Assembly (NCBI GenBank): GCA_029202545.1
Contig: CP119311.1
Coordinates: forward strand, 2,108,001 to 2,172,000
Source of the DNA: Candidatus Pseudobacter hemicellulosilyticus
GTDB taxonomy: Bacteria > Bacteroidota > Bacteroidia > Chitinophagales > Chitinophagaceae
Length of the DNA stretch: 64,000 bases
Direction of reading: 5' to 3'
A program made the translations under genes and the position numbers. Of this stretch, positions 15,961 through 24,551 are shown one piece after another (the stretch's first letter is position 1; every line of letters starts with the position of its first letter). The notes below the pieces were generated by a model. It was not told where the DNA came from. It did no database searches and was given only the letters and a program-made list of their open reading frames with translations.

Positions 15961-16602
15961 ATGATACGTATTCTCATAGTGGATGATCACCCGCTGGTAA
16001 CTGACGGCATAAGAATGATGGTCATGCCCCATACCTATCTCAGCATTGCCGGCGCGGCCCGCACCGGAAAGGAGGCGCTGGACTTCCTGGACAGCGAACC
16101 ACCGGTGGATGTGATCCTGCTGGACATCAACCTGCCGGATATGGATGGCCTGCGTATCTGTGAGCTGATCCGCGAAAAAGATAAGACAGTCAAAATACTC
16201 GGTCTCACCTACCTCAATGAGGCAGGCATCATCACCCAGCTGATCCGCAAAGGCGCTAATGGGTACCTGCTGAAAAATATGGATGGCACTGAGTTGCTCA
16301 AAGCCATTGACGAGGTCATGAATGGCGCTACCTATCTCAGCAAGGCTGCCAATGAAAAGATCATCCAGCAGTTGCAGCACCACGACCTGCCTGCTACGGG
16401 TGTTCCCCAGCTTACGCGCCGTGAGCGGGATATCCTGGAACTGCTGATGAAGGGACTCACCAGCCAGGAGATAGCCACACAACTATTCCTCAGTAGCTAT
16501 ACGGTAGACACCCACCGCAAGAACATGCTGCAGAAGTTCAACGTGCGCAATACCCAATCCCTGTTGAATGTGGTCCGTAACCTGGGTGTATTGCCCGGCT
16601 GA
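15961..16602 (+). CDS. NarL/LuxR-type response regulator
   Basis: 213 residues. The start at 15961 (MIRILIVDDHPL) is chosen over the ATG three codons earlier because it fits the receiver-domain start. Receiver domain about 1-120 with acidic pocket 'VDDH', phospho-acceptor Asp55 in 'VILLDINLPDMDG', and 'LKNMDG' (the conserved Lys). The LuxR helix-turn-helix is at about 145-210 ('LTRRERDILELLMKGLTSQEIA', 'SSYTVDTHRKNML'). It is the partner of the kinase just upstream. NarL-type regulators bind short inverted repeats, consistent with the ACTACCTG repeats ahead of the kinase gene, though that pairing is inferred. Confidence 0.94.
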   Translation: MIRILIVDDHPLVTDGIRMMVMPHTYLSIAGAARTGKEALDFLDSEPPVDVILLDINLPDMDGLRICELIREKDKTVKILGLTYLNEAGIITQLIRKGANGYLLKNMDGTELLKAIDEVMNGATYLSKAANEKIIQQLQHHDLPATGVPQLTRRERDILELLMKGLTSQEIATQLFLSSYTVDTHRKNMLQKFNVRNTQSLLNVVRNLGVLPG

Positions 16603-16718
16603 GGATCACCGCCATCCATCCGATCCGGTTATTGCTCAGGCTGTTTCAGCTCCGAATTAGCCAGCCCCAATTGGAATTTTTAATATAGTTTGCAGGTCAG
16701 GCTATTAACAGCATACTA

Positions 16719-17309
16719 TTGTCGTCCAGCTCATCATACCGTGAAAAAGAACTGCTGCCGCGCATTGCGGAAGGGGACGAGCAGGCCTTTGCCGAATATT
16801 TTTACCAGAGCTCTCCCGATCTGCTGCTGACCATCCGGCAGCTGGTCAAAACGGAAGAGGCGGCGCTGGACCTGGTCCAGGAAGTATATATCAAGGCATG
16901 GCTGCACCGCGCTGAACTGGTGCATATGGAGTTCCCCACCGCCTGGCTCAAAAGAGTAGCCGTTAATAAAAGCATGAACTACCTGCGCCGTGCCCGCATA
17001 GAGGCCAACTGGGTGCGCAGCGCCGCCGCCGGCGAAGAACCCAGGCAATTCCGTATGGAGGGCGTCCTGCTGGCCCGAGAACTGCAATTGCTGATCCGGG
17101 AAGCGGTAGACCGCCTGCCTGGCAAAAGGCGGGAAGTCTATATCCGCAATCGCGAGCAGGGCCTGGACCGCAGCGAGATTGCCGCCGCCATGGGCCTCAG
17201 CGAAAATACAGTGCGTAACCACCTGGCGCTGGCCACACAGGAGATACGTGATTTCCTGCTCAAAAAAGGCGTACTGCTCTGGGTAGTGGTAGCCGGCATC
17301 AGATTTTAA
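16719..17309 (+). CDS. ECF sigma factor, FecI-like
   Basis: 196 residues, starting with TTG at 16719: a stop at 16686-16688 lies upstream in frame and no ATG or GTG falls between it and the sigma-2 region. Sigma-70 region 2 is at about 20-90 ('LDLVQEVYIKAWLHR', 'FPTAWLKRVAVNKSMNYLR') and region 4 at about 125-185 ('AVDRLPGKRREVYIRNREQGLDRSEIAAAMGLSENTVRNHL'-like segment with the helix-turn-helix). It directs RNA polymerase to the SusC/SusD operon once its anti-sigma FecR, encoded 68 bases on, is triggered by the SusC transducer. Confidence 0.92.
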   Translation: MSSSSSYREKELLPRIAEGDEQAFAEYFYQSSPDLLLTIRQLVKTEEAALDLVQEVYIKAWLHRAELVHMEFPTAWLKRVAVNKSMNYLRRARIEANWVRSAAAGEEPRQFRMEGVLLARELQLLIREAVDRLPGKRREVYIRNREQGLDRSEIAAAMGLSENTVRNHLALATQEIRDFLLKKGVLLWVVVAGIRF

Positions 17310-17376
17310 AAAACCTTCCTGGATTTTTTTTCTCCCATTGGTACAAAGGGGTTCACCAGGTGTTAAGTAGTATACC

Positions 17377-18558
17377 ATGGTCAATAGAAACCAATTAAAG
17401 TCTTTACTGGAACGCTATATGCAGGACAGTGCTTCTGCTGAAGAAGTAGACCTGCTGCTGCAATATGTAGTAACAGAAAAGGACCCGCAGCTATGGGAGG
17501 CGCTGGTGCAGGAGATCACGGCGGACCGTGAAGTACTGCCGGCAGCGGACAGCAGCACCTGGCAGCCCTTTGTTCATTCGCTGGTGCAGCAGGCAAAGGT
17601 CCAGGAAGCGCAGTCCGCTTTGCTCCCCGGAACAGGAAAGCTGCGCCCTCTCTTCCCAATCAAACGCTGGGGCTGGGTGGCAGCAGCCGTGCTGCTGCTG
17701 GCGGTGGCCGGAACTTACTGGCTCACCCGTCCTTTTGTAACGCAACAACAGCCCATAGTACAACAGGCTATTGATGTGCAGCCCGGAAAGCAAGGCGCCA
17801 TTCTCACCCTGGCCGATGGCAGCCAGGTATCACTGGACAGCCTGCAGAATGGTGTGGTAGCGCTGCAGGGCGGCGTACAGGCCAGGTTGCAGAACGGTCA
17901 ACTGTTGTATGAAGGGACCAGCCAGGAGCTGGCGTACAATACCACGGCGACACCCAAGGGCCGTCATTTTCAGCTCAGCCTGCCGGATGGTACAAAGGTC
18001 TGGCTCAATGCCGCCAGCTGGATCCGTTATCCCCTGCAATTTGAAGGAAAGGAGCGGGTGGTGACTATTTCCGGCGAAGCCTATTTTGAAGTGGTGAAAG
18101 ACAGCCGGTTTTTTATAGTGCAGGCTGCTCTTGGTTCGTCCATAAAAGTATTGGGTACGCATTTCAATGTGAACAGCTATGTCAATGAGCAGGCTGTTAC
18201 CACCACGCTCCTGGAAGGATCAGTAAGTGTCCGGAAAGGAACGGAGGAAAGAAGTATCCGCCCCGGAGAGCAGGCGCGTGTAACAGGAACTATTGAGCTC
18301 AATAAACAGGCTGACCTGGATAAGACGATGGCCTGGAAGAACGGCATATTCAATTTTGAAGGAGCAAGCCTGGAAGAAGCCATGCGGCAGCTGGAAAGAT
18401 GGTATGATATACAGGTTCGTTATGAAGGCGGCGTGCCCAACGTACGTTTCTTTGGTAAGATGAGCCGCAAGGTCAACCTGTCTACCGTGCTGACCGCACT
18501 CAAAGGCTTTGGCCTGAACTACAGGATGGAAGGCAATACACTGATCGTTACCCAATAA
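17377..18558 (+). CDS. FecR-family anti-sigma factor
   Basis: 393 residues. The N-terminal about 95 residues are cytoplasmic and should hold the sigma factor. A single transmembrane helix sits at about 97-116 ('WVAAAVLLLAVAGTYWL'). The periplasmic FecR domain follows ('LTLADGSQVSLDSLQNG', 'LPDGTKVWLNAASWIRYP', 'FNVNSYVNEQAVTTTLLEGSV') and a DUF4974 C-terminal domain ('FNFEGASLEEAMRQLERWYDI') that resembles an STN fold. It relays the ligand-bound state of SusC (18701) to the sigma factor encoded upstream. Normal length for the family. Confidence 0.95.
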   Translation: MVNRNQLKSLLERYMQDSASAEEVDLLLQYVVTEKDPQLWEALVQEITADREVLPAADSSTWQPFVHSLVQQAKVQEAQSALLPGTGKLRPLFPIKRWGWVAAAVLLLAVAGTYWLTRPFVTQQQPIVQQAIDVQPGKQGAILTLADGSQVSLDSLQNGVVALQGGVQARLQNGQLLYEGTSQELAYNTTATPKGRHFQLSLPDGTKVWLNAASWIRYPLQFEGKERVVTISGEAYFEVVKDSRFFIVQAALGSSIKVLGTHFNVNSYVNEQAVTTTLLEGSVSVRKGTEERSIRPGEQARVTGTIELNKQADLDKTMAWKNGIFNFEGASLEEAMRQLERWYDIQVRYEGGVPNVRFFGKMSRKVNLSTVLTALKGFGLNYRMEGNTLIVTQ

Positions 18559-18622
18559 TACCCGGCAATAACCATTAAGCAGCAACGAATACAGAACCAA
18601 AACCCGATTGGCCAAAACAAAA

Positions 18623-18648
18623 CCGGAAGTGCTTGAGACCACTTCCGG
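18623..18648 (+). promoter_or_regulatory. Hairpin between FecR and SusC genes
   Basis: A perfect 9-base stem CCGGAAGTG/CACTTCCGG with an 8-base loop. There is no T-run, so it is not an ordinary terminator. A similar hairpin lies at the same place in the second FecIR locus (34225-34249). It may separate expression of the regulators from the abundant SusC/SusD. Confidence 0.5.
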
Positions 18649-18698
18649 AAGGTTGTCCGGCTGATTGAATGTAGATGGATACACTTTAATAAACCAAA

Positions 18699-18725
18699 CA
18701 ATGCAATTTATGCAAAAAACTGCTA
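18699..18725 (+). repeat. Conserved SusC start segment, copy 1
   Basis: These 27 bases are identical to 34310-34336 at the start of the other FecIR-controlled susC. They encode MQFMQKTA from the ATG at 18701. The surrounding sequences diverge at once on both sides apart from an A-rich leader, so the block itself seems to be conserved. Confidence 0.8.
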
Positions 18726-21700
18726 ATTGCAGCTGGAGTGATCTTGCTGTAACTGTACCTGTTGTGCAGGCCCCTGTTGAGCCATCAGCAGCTGATCCTG
18801 CACACAGGAAGAAGAGACCAGGCTCATTCCGGTTGCCCGACCAAACGCTGCGTGTTATGAGACTAACTACATTCTTTTTGCTGGTGTGCTGCATGCATAT
18901 TTCTGCCAGCACCACTTCCCAGACCATTACATTGACTGGCAGGGACCTCTCTATGAAAGAGGTGTTCTCAGCTGTTGAAAAGCAGACCGGCTATATGGTC
19001 TGGGGTAAAACAGATTTCCTGGAACATGCCAAAAAAGTAACGGTATCCGTACGTGATATGCCGCTCAACAATTTTCTGGTACTGGTACTCCGGGAACAGC
19101 CTTTTACTTTTACCATTGCTGACAATACCATCATCCTGTCGCAGCGGCTGGCAACAGCAGTCTCACCACCTGTGTTCATCAATGTAAAACCTGCGGCTGA
19201 GCCTGTGTGGATAACGCTCATGGGCATGGTGATCAATGCAGAAACCAATGAAAAACTGGAAGCGGCTACCATTGCTGTCAAAGGCACTGGCAACGCCTTT
19301 CGTTCAGACAATGCCGGTAATTTTGCAATGGTAGGCCTGGATGCTGATGCTGTCCTGGTCATTTCTTCTGTTGGCTACCAGAAACTGGAAGCGCCGGTAC
19401 CGGTACTGATGCGGATGCGCCCCGAGCAGACCGTTAAGCTGGCGGGCGGTTCAGTACGCAAGATCCCTAACGGTCTGTACCTGTTTTATATGCAGCCTGT
19501 AAAAACAGTGCTGAAGGAAGTGGTCATCAATAACGGGATGTTCAGCAGGAACAAAGAAAGTTTCACTGGCGCTGTAGCCGTTTTTTCCGGCGCTGACCTG
19601 CGTTCCGTTGGCACCAGGAATGTGCTGGAAAGCCTGAAGACACTGGACCCTTCTTTCATTATGCTGGAAGATAATCTCCAGGGCTCCAACCCCAACCGCT
19701 TACCCAAAATTGAGATCAGGGGCCGCACCACGCTGACCAATGCCAACCTGAACGATCAGTTCAATTCCGATCCCAATCAGCCACTTTTTATTCTTGATGG
19801 TTTTGAGACCACCCTGCAAACCATCTACGACCTGGATATGAACCGGGTGGCCAGCATCACGCTGCTGAAAGATGCGGCCTCTACTGCGCTCTATGGTTCC
19901 AAAGCCGCTAATGGTGTGGTGGTAGTGGAAACCAAACGTCCCGTGCCCGGCAAACTGCAGGTCAGCTATGTAGGTGATTTCAGCGCCAACCTGCCGGACC
20001 TGTCCAGTTATAACCTGATGGATGCAGTGGAGAAATTGCAATGGGAAAAACTCACAGCCTATAACAATACGACCGATACAAAGGCCTGGGAAAGAGAAGA
20101 AAGAAATGCGGCAAGGCTGGCGGATGTACAACGGGGAGTGAACACTTACTGGCTGCATGAACCTGTGCAGACTGGTTTTACCAATAAACATTCTTTGCAG
20201 CTGAATGGCGGTAACTCGGACCTGGTCTTCAACGCTGGCGCCCTATACAGCCGCCAGGACGGTGTCATGAAAGGCTCGGGGAAAGATAACTGGGGTGGCA
20301 ATATGAGCCTCTCTTACCGAAAGGGTCGGTTAAATGTGACCAACCTGCTTACCGTGGCCGGCAGCAAGGGCAAGGAATCGCCCTATGGTTCCTTTGCCAG
20401 TTTTGCAGCTACCAATTCCTACTACCGGAAAACAGATGCTGCTGGGTTTATACAACGGCAGCTGGATCCCATCTATGACACAGCCGTCATCAACCCATTA
20501 TACAATGCCTCGCTGTTCAGCATCAATGAGAGCAGGGCCTTCAGCTTCGCCAATAATATCAGGGGCGTCTATTCACTGACCAATACCCTGCGTGTGGAAG
20601 GCGGGCTGCAACTGGGTAAGGCCAATGGTACTACCGTACTATTTATCCCGCCCGATAATACCCTTTTCGATGGGGTAGAAGCTCAGAAAAGGGGCAGTTA
20701 TTCCAACAATCATATGGAGGTAAAGAACGTTAATGCCAACCTCTCCCTTTCCTATGGCGAGGTGATTGGCAGGGGCCAGTTCAGCGCCAACGTCCGCGGC
20801 CAGATTGAAAGCAGCGAGTCCGAGTCCATCGGGTTCTCACTGGTGGGCTATCCTTATGGCACCAACGGCAACCCGGCTTTTGCCTATGGCTTTACCCCTT
20901 TTTCTGTGCCTGCCACCAGCAGGGTGAAAAGTCGCGGCACCAGCTTTACCGCCAGCGTCAACTATATTTTCAATGGCCGCTATATGATAGATGGCGTCTA
21001 TACCCTCAGCGGCGCCAGCGCTTTTGGCAGCAACAAAAGATACAAGCCCTTTGTGTCCGCCGGGCTGGGCTGGAACCTGCACCAGGAAAATTTCCTGAAG
21101 CAGTTCACCTGGATGAACCTGCTGAAACTGCGGGCTAACCTGGGCTATTCCGGTAACCAGAACCTGGGCAATTTTACTTCTGTTTCTACTTATGCCTATA
21201 CAGGAACGGGCAGCAACAATTTTGGACAGGGCCTTACGCTCATGTCCCTGGGTAGTCCGGACCTGGAATGGTCAAAAACGCTGCAGGGAAGTTATGGTCT
21301 TGATTTCTCCTTCCTCAACAGCCGCATCACCGGTACCCTGGAGTATTTCAGGAAACATACTGATCCGCTGTCTGTTGGTGCAGAAGGCACCCTGCCTTCT
21401 TCTGTAGCGCTCAACAACAGTTATGTGATCAATATCGGCACGTTGACCACTACCGGCTGGAACATGAACCTGCGCTACTCACCCATCTACGACCTGAAGA
21501 ACAGGATCATCTGGACTATCTCCGTATCAGGGGTGAAGAACAACAGCGAGTATGGTGGCTTTGCCAACAGGCTGGAATCCCTGAACAAGGAAGAGCTGGA
21601 GAGCAAAGGACTGGCCAGGTATTACGACGGCTATAGCCCGGACGATATCTGGACGGTGATGTCATTGGGCATTGATCCTGCTACCGGCAAAGAGATCTTC

Positions 21701-22246
21701 CAGAAGCGGGATGGGACCATCTCCTTCATCTATGATCCCGCGGATATTGTTCGTGTTGGCAATACCAGGCCGAAGCTGGAAGGAATTGTTAGCACCAGTT
21801 TCACCTATAAGGATTTTACTTTTGGCGCTAACGCCCGTTACCGGGTAGGTGGTTATGTATTTAATAATGCGCTCTACAGCAAGGTGGAAAATATCAGTGC
21901 TGTTGCGGGTATAACACAGGGCAATGTGGTCCCCAATCTTGACCGCCGCGCCCTGTACGACAGGTGGCAGCAACCCGGCGATGTGGCCGAATTCACTTCC
22001 ATTGCAGCATTCAGCAGCAATCCCATGTCGTCCCGCTATGTACAGGAAGACAGTCATTTTATTGGCGAATCTTTCAGCATTGGCTGGCGCAGCAGCGCGG
22101 GCTGGGTGCGGCGGATGAGCCTGCAGACCATTGGCGTGAACTTTTACCTGAATGATATTTTCCGGATAGAGACTGTGCAAACAGAAAGGGGACTGGATTA
22201 TCCGTTCTCCCGCTCTGCTTCCTTGAGTGTCAACCTTTCGTTTTAA
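18701..22246 (+). CDS. SusC-family receptor/transducer with STN domain
   Basis: About 1181 residues from the ATG at 18701 (MQFMQKTA); an ATG at 18665 is less likely because the 18701 start is shared with the second locus. An unusual 52-residue leader precedes the real export signal, which begins at Met53 ('MRLTTFFLLVCCMHISAS'). Then come an STN signalling domain (about 75-135), a carboxypeptidase-regulatory-like sandwich (about 170-225), the TonB plug ('LFILDGFETTLQTIYDLD', 'ITLLKDAASTALYGSKAANGV') and the barrel. The STN domain means the receptor signals through FecR (17377) and the sigma factor (16719). Substrate unknown. Confidence 0.94.
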   Translation: MQFMQKTANCSWSDLAVTVPVVQAPVEPSAADPAHRKKRPGSFRLPDQTLRVMRLTTFFLLVCCMHISASTTSQTITLTGRDLSMKEVFSAVEKQTGYMVWGKTDFLEHAKKVTVSVRDMPLNNFLVLVLREQPFTFTIADNTIILSQRLATAVSPPVFINVKPAAEPVWITLMGMVINAETNEKLEAATIAVKGTGNAFRSDNAGNFAMVGLDADAVLVISSVGYQKLEAPVPVLMRMRPEQTVKLAGGSVRKIPNGLYLFYMQPVKTVLKEVVINNGMFSRNKESFTGAVAVFSGADLRSVGTRNVLESLKTLDPSFIMLEDNLQGSNPNRLPKIEIRGRTTLTNANLNDQFNSDPNQPLFILDGFETTLQTIYDLDMNRVASITLLKDAASTALYGSKAANGVVVVETKRPVPGKLQVSYVGDFSANLPDLSSYNLMDAVEKLQWEKLTAYNNTTDTKAWEREERNAARLADVQRGVNTYWLHEPVQTGFTNKHSLQLNGGNSDLVFNAGALYSRQDGVMKGSGKDNWGGNMSLSYRKGRLNVTNLLTVAGSKGKESPYGSFASFAATNSYYRKTDAAGFIQRQLDPIYDTAVINPLYNASLFSINESRAFSFANNIRGVYSLTNTLRVEGGLQLGKANGTTVLFIPPDNTLFDGVEAQKRGSYSNNHMEVKNVNANLSLSYGEVIGRGQFSANVRGQIESSESESIGFSLVGYPYGTNGNPAFAYGFTPFSVPATSRVKSRGTSFTASVNYIFNGRYMIDGVYTLSGASAFGSNKRYKPFVSAGLGWNLHQENFLKQFTWMNLLKLRANLGYSGNQNLGNFTSVSTYAYTGTGSNNFGQGLTLMSLGSPDLEWSKTLQGSYGLDFSFLNSRITGTLEYFRKHTDPLSVGAEGTLPSSVALNNSYVINIGTLTTTGWNMNLRYSPIYDLKNRIIWTISVSGVKNNSEYGGFANRLESLNKEELESKGLARYYDGYSPDDIWTVMSLGIDPATGKEIFQKRDGTISFIYDPADIVRVGNTRPKLEGIVSTSFTYKDFTFGANARYRVGGYVFNNALYSKVENISAVAGITQGNVVPNLDRRALYDRWQQPGDVAEFTSIAAFSSNPMSSRYVQEDSHFIGESFSIGWRSSAGWVRRMSLQTIGVNFYLNDIFRIETVQTERGLDYPFSRSASLSVNLSF

Positions 22247-22262
22247 TACCAAAACTACTGCC

Positions 22263-23681
22263 ATGAATTTTCGATATTCCCTTGCGTTTTTATTCGGCGC
22301 CCTTTTCCTGCTGGGCAGCTGCAATAAATACCTGGATGTGCAGCCGGAAGCTGCCTATACTGAGGTGCAGGTCTATAGTAATGAAGCGGCGCTGCAGCAG
22401 GCTTTCAACGGGCTGTATATTGACCTGTCCTCCCGCTCGCTTTATGGGGCCAACCTCAGTACTACCCTCGTTGAGCTGCTGGCGCAACGGTACAAGCCCA
22501 TGAATGACGGCGGTTATGGCCTGAGTGTATTCAACAGGTATACTTATTCTTCCCAGGTGGCCATCAATCACCTGGATACTTTATGGCGAAAAAGTTATTC
22601 CCTGATCCTGGCCACCAATCTGTTCCTGTCCAGGATCGATAATTCCATCAGCGGCCGGGTGATCTCAGAGACCAATGGCCAGCTGCTGAAAGGTGAAGCC
22701 CTGGCCATCCGGGCCATGATGCATTTTGACCTGCTGCGCCTCTTCGGTCCCGTGTATGCTACCGGCAGCGCACAACCTGCTATTCCTTATTATACCGTAG
22801 CCGATGGTAAAATGCAGCCTGTCCTGCCTGCCACCGAAGTGATGGATAAGGTTATGACTGATCTGCGCGAGGCTGTCAGCCTGTTGGCCAATGACCCGGT
22901 GATCAGTCAGGGAATTGTTGCCGGAACTGATTTCTATGGATCCGCCAGAAACCAGCGGCTCAATTATTTTGCCGTAAAAGCGCTGATGGCCCGCGCGTTT
23001 TTATGGTCGGGCAATAAGCAGGCAGCTCATGATGCCGCCCTGTCTGTACTGACAGAAGGCGAGAAATGGTTTCCCTGGGTAAGCACAGAAGCTGTTACCA
23101 CCGGTACTAATCCGGACAGGATCTTTGCACCGGAGATACTTTTTAGTATTTATAACCAGCAGCTGTATAATCAGTACGACCAGTACTTCAATCCCTCCCT
23201 GCTGGATGGCTATATCCTGGTGCCGGATCCTTTGCGCCTGACGGAAGTGTATGAAGGTTTTCAGCAGGATTATCGCTTTGTGCAGACCTGGCTGATCGGC
23301 GGCGGAAAAACCTACCGCAGTTCCTATAAATATGCACCCATTGCTGCCAGCGCATCCTGGCGCTTCCTGCAGCCCCTGCTCCGCAAATCAGAATTGTATT
23401 TTATCCTGGCGGAAACAGATCCTGATCCCGCTGCCGGGCTGGATTACCTCAACACAGCCAGGCGCCGGCGGGGACTGGCCAACCTGGGCAGCACGGTCAG
23501 CCTGTCGGCAGAACTGCGCAAAGAATACCAGAAAGAATTTTGGGGAGAAGGGCAGCTGTTCTTCTTCTATAAGCGGATCAACGCCAATAATGTGCCTGAT
23601 GCCGGTCTGCCCTATGTATGGGCTACGGTAGCGCCCACTTATATGGTGCCCCTGCCGCTTTCTGAAACCAGCACCCGCTAA
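22263..23681 (+). CDS. SusD/RagB-family lipoprotein
   Basis: 472 residues from the ATG at 22263, which begins a lipoprotein signal ('YSLAFLFGALFLLGSC', Cys at the end); the earlier in-frame ATG at 22227 overlaps susC. It has the helical SusD core ('ALAIRAMMHFDLLRLFGPV') and a C-terminal 'ELRKEYQKEFWGEGQLFFFYKR' block. It is the partner of the SusC encoded 16 bases upstream. The motif spacing is that of the RagB/SusD subgroup that goes with DUF4843 and PKD-like lipoproteins, which follow here. Confidence 0.94.
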   Translation: MNFRYSLAFLFGALFLLGSCNKYLDVQPEAAYTEVQVYSNEAALQQAFNGLYIDLSSRSLYGANLSTTLVELLAQRYKPMNDGGYGLSVFNRYTYSSQVAINHLDTLWRKSYSLILATNLFLSRIDNSISGRVISETNGQLLKGEALAIRAMMHFDLLRLFGPVYATGSAQPAIPYYTVADGKMQPVLPATEVMDKVMTDLREAVSLLANDPVISQGIVAGTDFYGSARNQRLNYFAVKALMARAFLWSGNKQAAHDAALSVLTEGEKWFPWVSTEAVTTGTNPDRIFAPEILFSIYNQQLYNQYDQYFNPSLLDGYILVPDPLRLTEVYEGFQQDYRFVQTWLIGGGKTYRSSYKYAPIAASASWRFLQPLLRKSELYFILAETDPDPAAGLDYLNTARRRRGLANLGSTVSLSAELRKEYQKEFWGEGQLFFFYKRINANNVPDAGLPYVWATVAPTYMVPLPLSETSTR

Positions 23682-23705
23682 CGCCTATTATCAAAAACAG
23701 GAAAC

Positions 23706-24518
23706 ATGAACAGAACTATCTATAGCCTCCTGCTCGGGTTAAGTATCCTCCTGGGTACCGCCTGTAAACGGGAATCCCTGATGACCTATGTTTCAGCGGA
23801 CAATATTTACTTTGACTATATCGCCGGGGCTGATCCCGCCACCGATTACCTGGGCCGGTATACTGATTCCATTGAGCTGACCTTTTCTTTCAGTGATGGG
23901 TCCGTGCAGGATTCAACTATCGGCATTCCCGTATCGGTAACGGGTGTGGCGCAGTCCTACGACAGGACCTTTCGCCTCATAGTTGATCCTTCTTCCACCG
24001 CCAGGCCCGGTGTGCATTATGAGCTGCCCGCTGCTTTTGTGCTGCCGGCCGGAAAGATCAAAGACAGTGTTTTCATTCATTTCAAAAGAGCGGCTGATCT
24101 GAAGACCGCTGCTCAGACCCTGCTGCTCCACCTGGAAGACAGCGACCAGCTGAAAGCGCAGCTTAAATTCAGGGGCACTAACCCACGGGAGTCCAATATG
24201 TATATTTCAGATACTGTACTGATGACCAGTTTCAGGATCAACCTGACGGATATGCTCTCGGCCGGTCCCTACTGGAGCATGGACTACGAGTATTCCTTCG
24301 GCACATTCAGTGAGAAGAAGGTCCGGCTGATGAATGAGATAGTGGGCATGCCGCTTGATTTCTGGTCGCGCCCGGCCACTACCAACGAGCAGCGGGCTAC
24401 TATCACCTATTACGGAGGCTTCACTGCCCGTTATCTGAGCGACCAGGCTTTTGCCGGTAATACCATCCTGGAAGCAGATGGTGTAACGCCTATGAAAATG
24501 GGCTCCCGCTTTCCTTAA
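23706..24518 (+). CDS. DUF4843 family lipoprotein
   Basis: 270 residues with a lipoprotein signal ('YSLLLGLSILLGTAC', Cys20 lipidated). The body matches DUF4843: an N-terminal 'DNIYFDY' strand, 'IGIPVSVTGVAQSYDRTFRLIV', 'ARPGVHYELP' and 'FHLILEDS'-like strands ('LLLHLEDS'). It is a beta-rich surface-associated accessory of SusC/SusD operons with no proven function, lying 24 bases after susD and 33 before the PKD-like gene. It ends soon after 'TPMKMGSRFP' without any added domain. Confidence 0.88.
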   Translation: MNRTIYSLLLGLSILLGTACKRESLMTYVSADNIYFDYIAGADPATDYLGRYTDSIELTFSFSDGSVQDSTIGIPVSVTGVAQSYDRTFRLIVDPSSTARPGVHYELPAAFVLPAGKIKDSVFIHFKRAADLKTAAQTLLLHLEDSDQLKAQLKFRGTNPRESNMYISDTVLMTSFRINLTDMLSAGPYWSMDYEYSFGTFSEKKVRLMNEIVGMPLDFWSRPATTNEQRATITYYGGFTARYLSDQAFAGNTILEADGVTPMKMGSRFP

Positions 24519-24551
24519 ACTCTTTTTGCGAACAATCTAACAGATCGGAAT

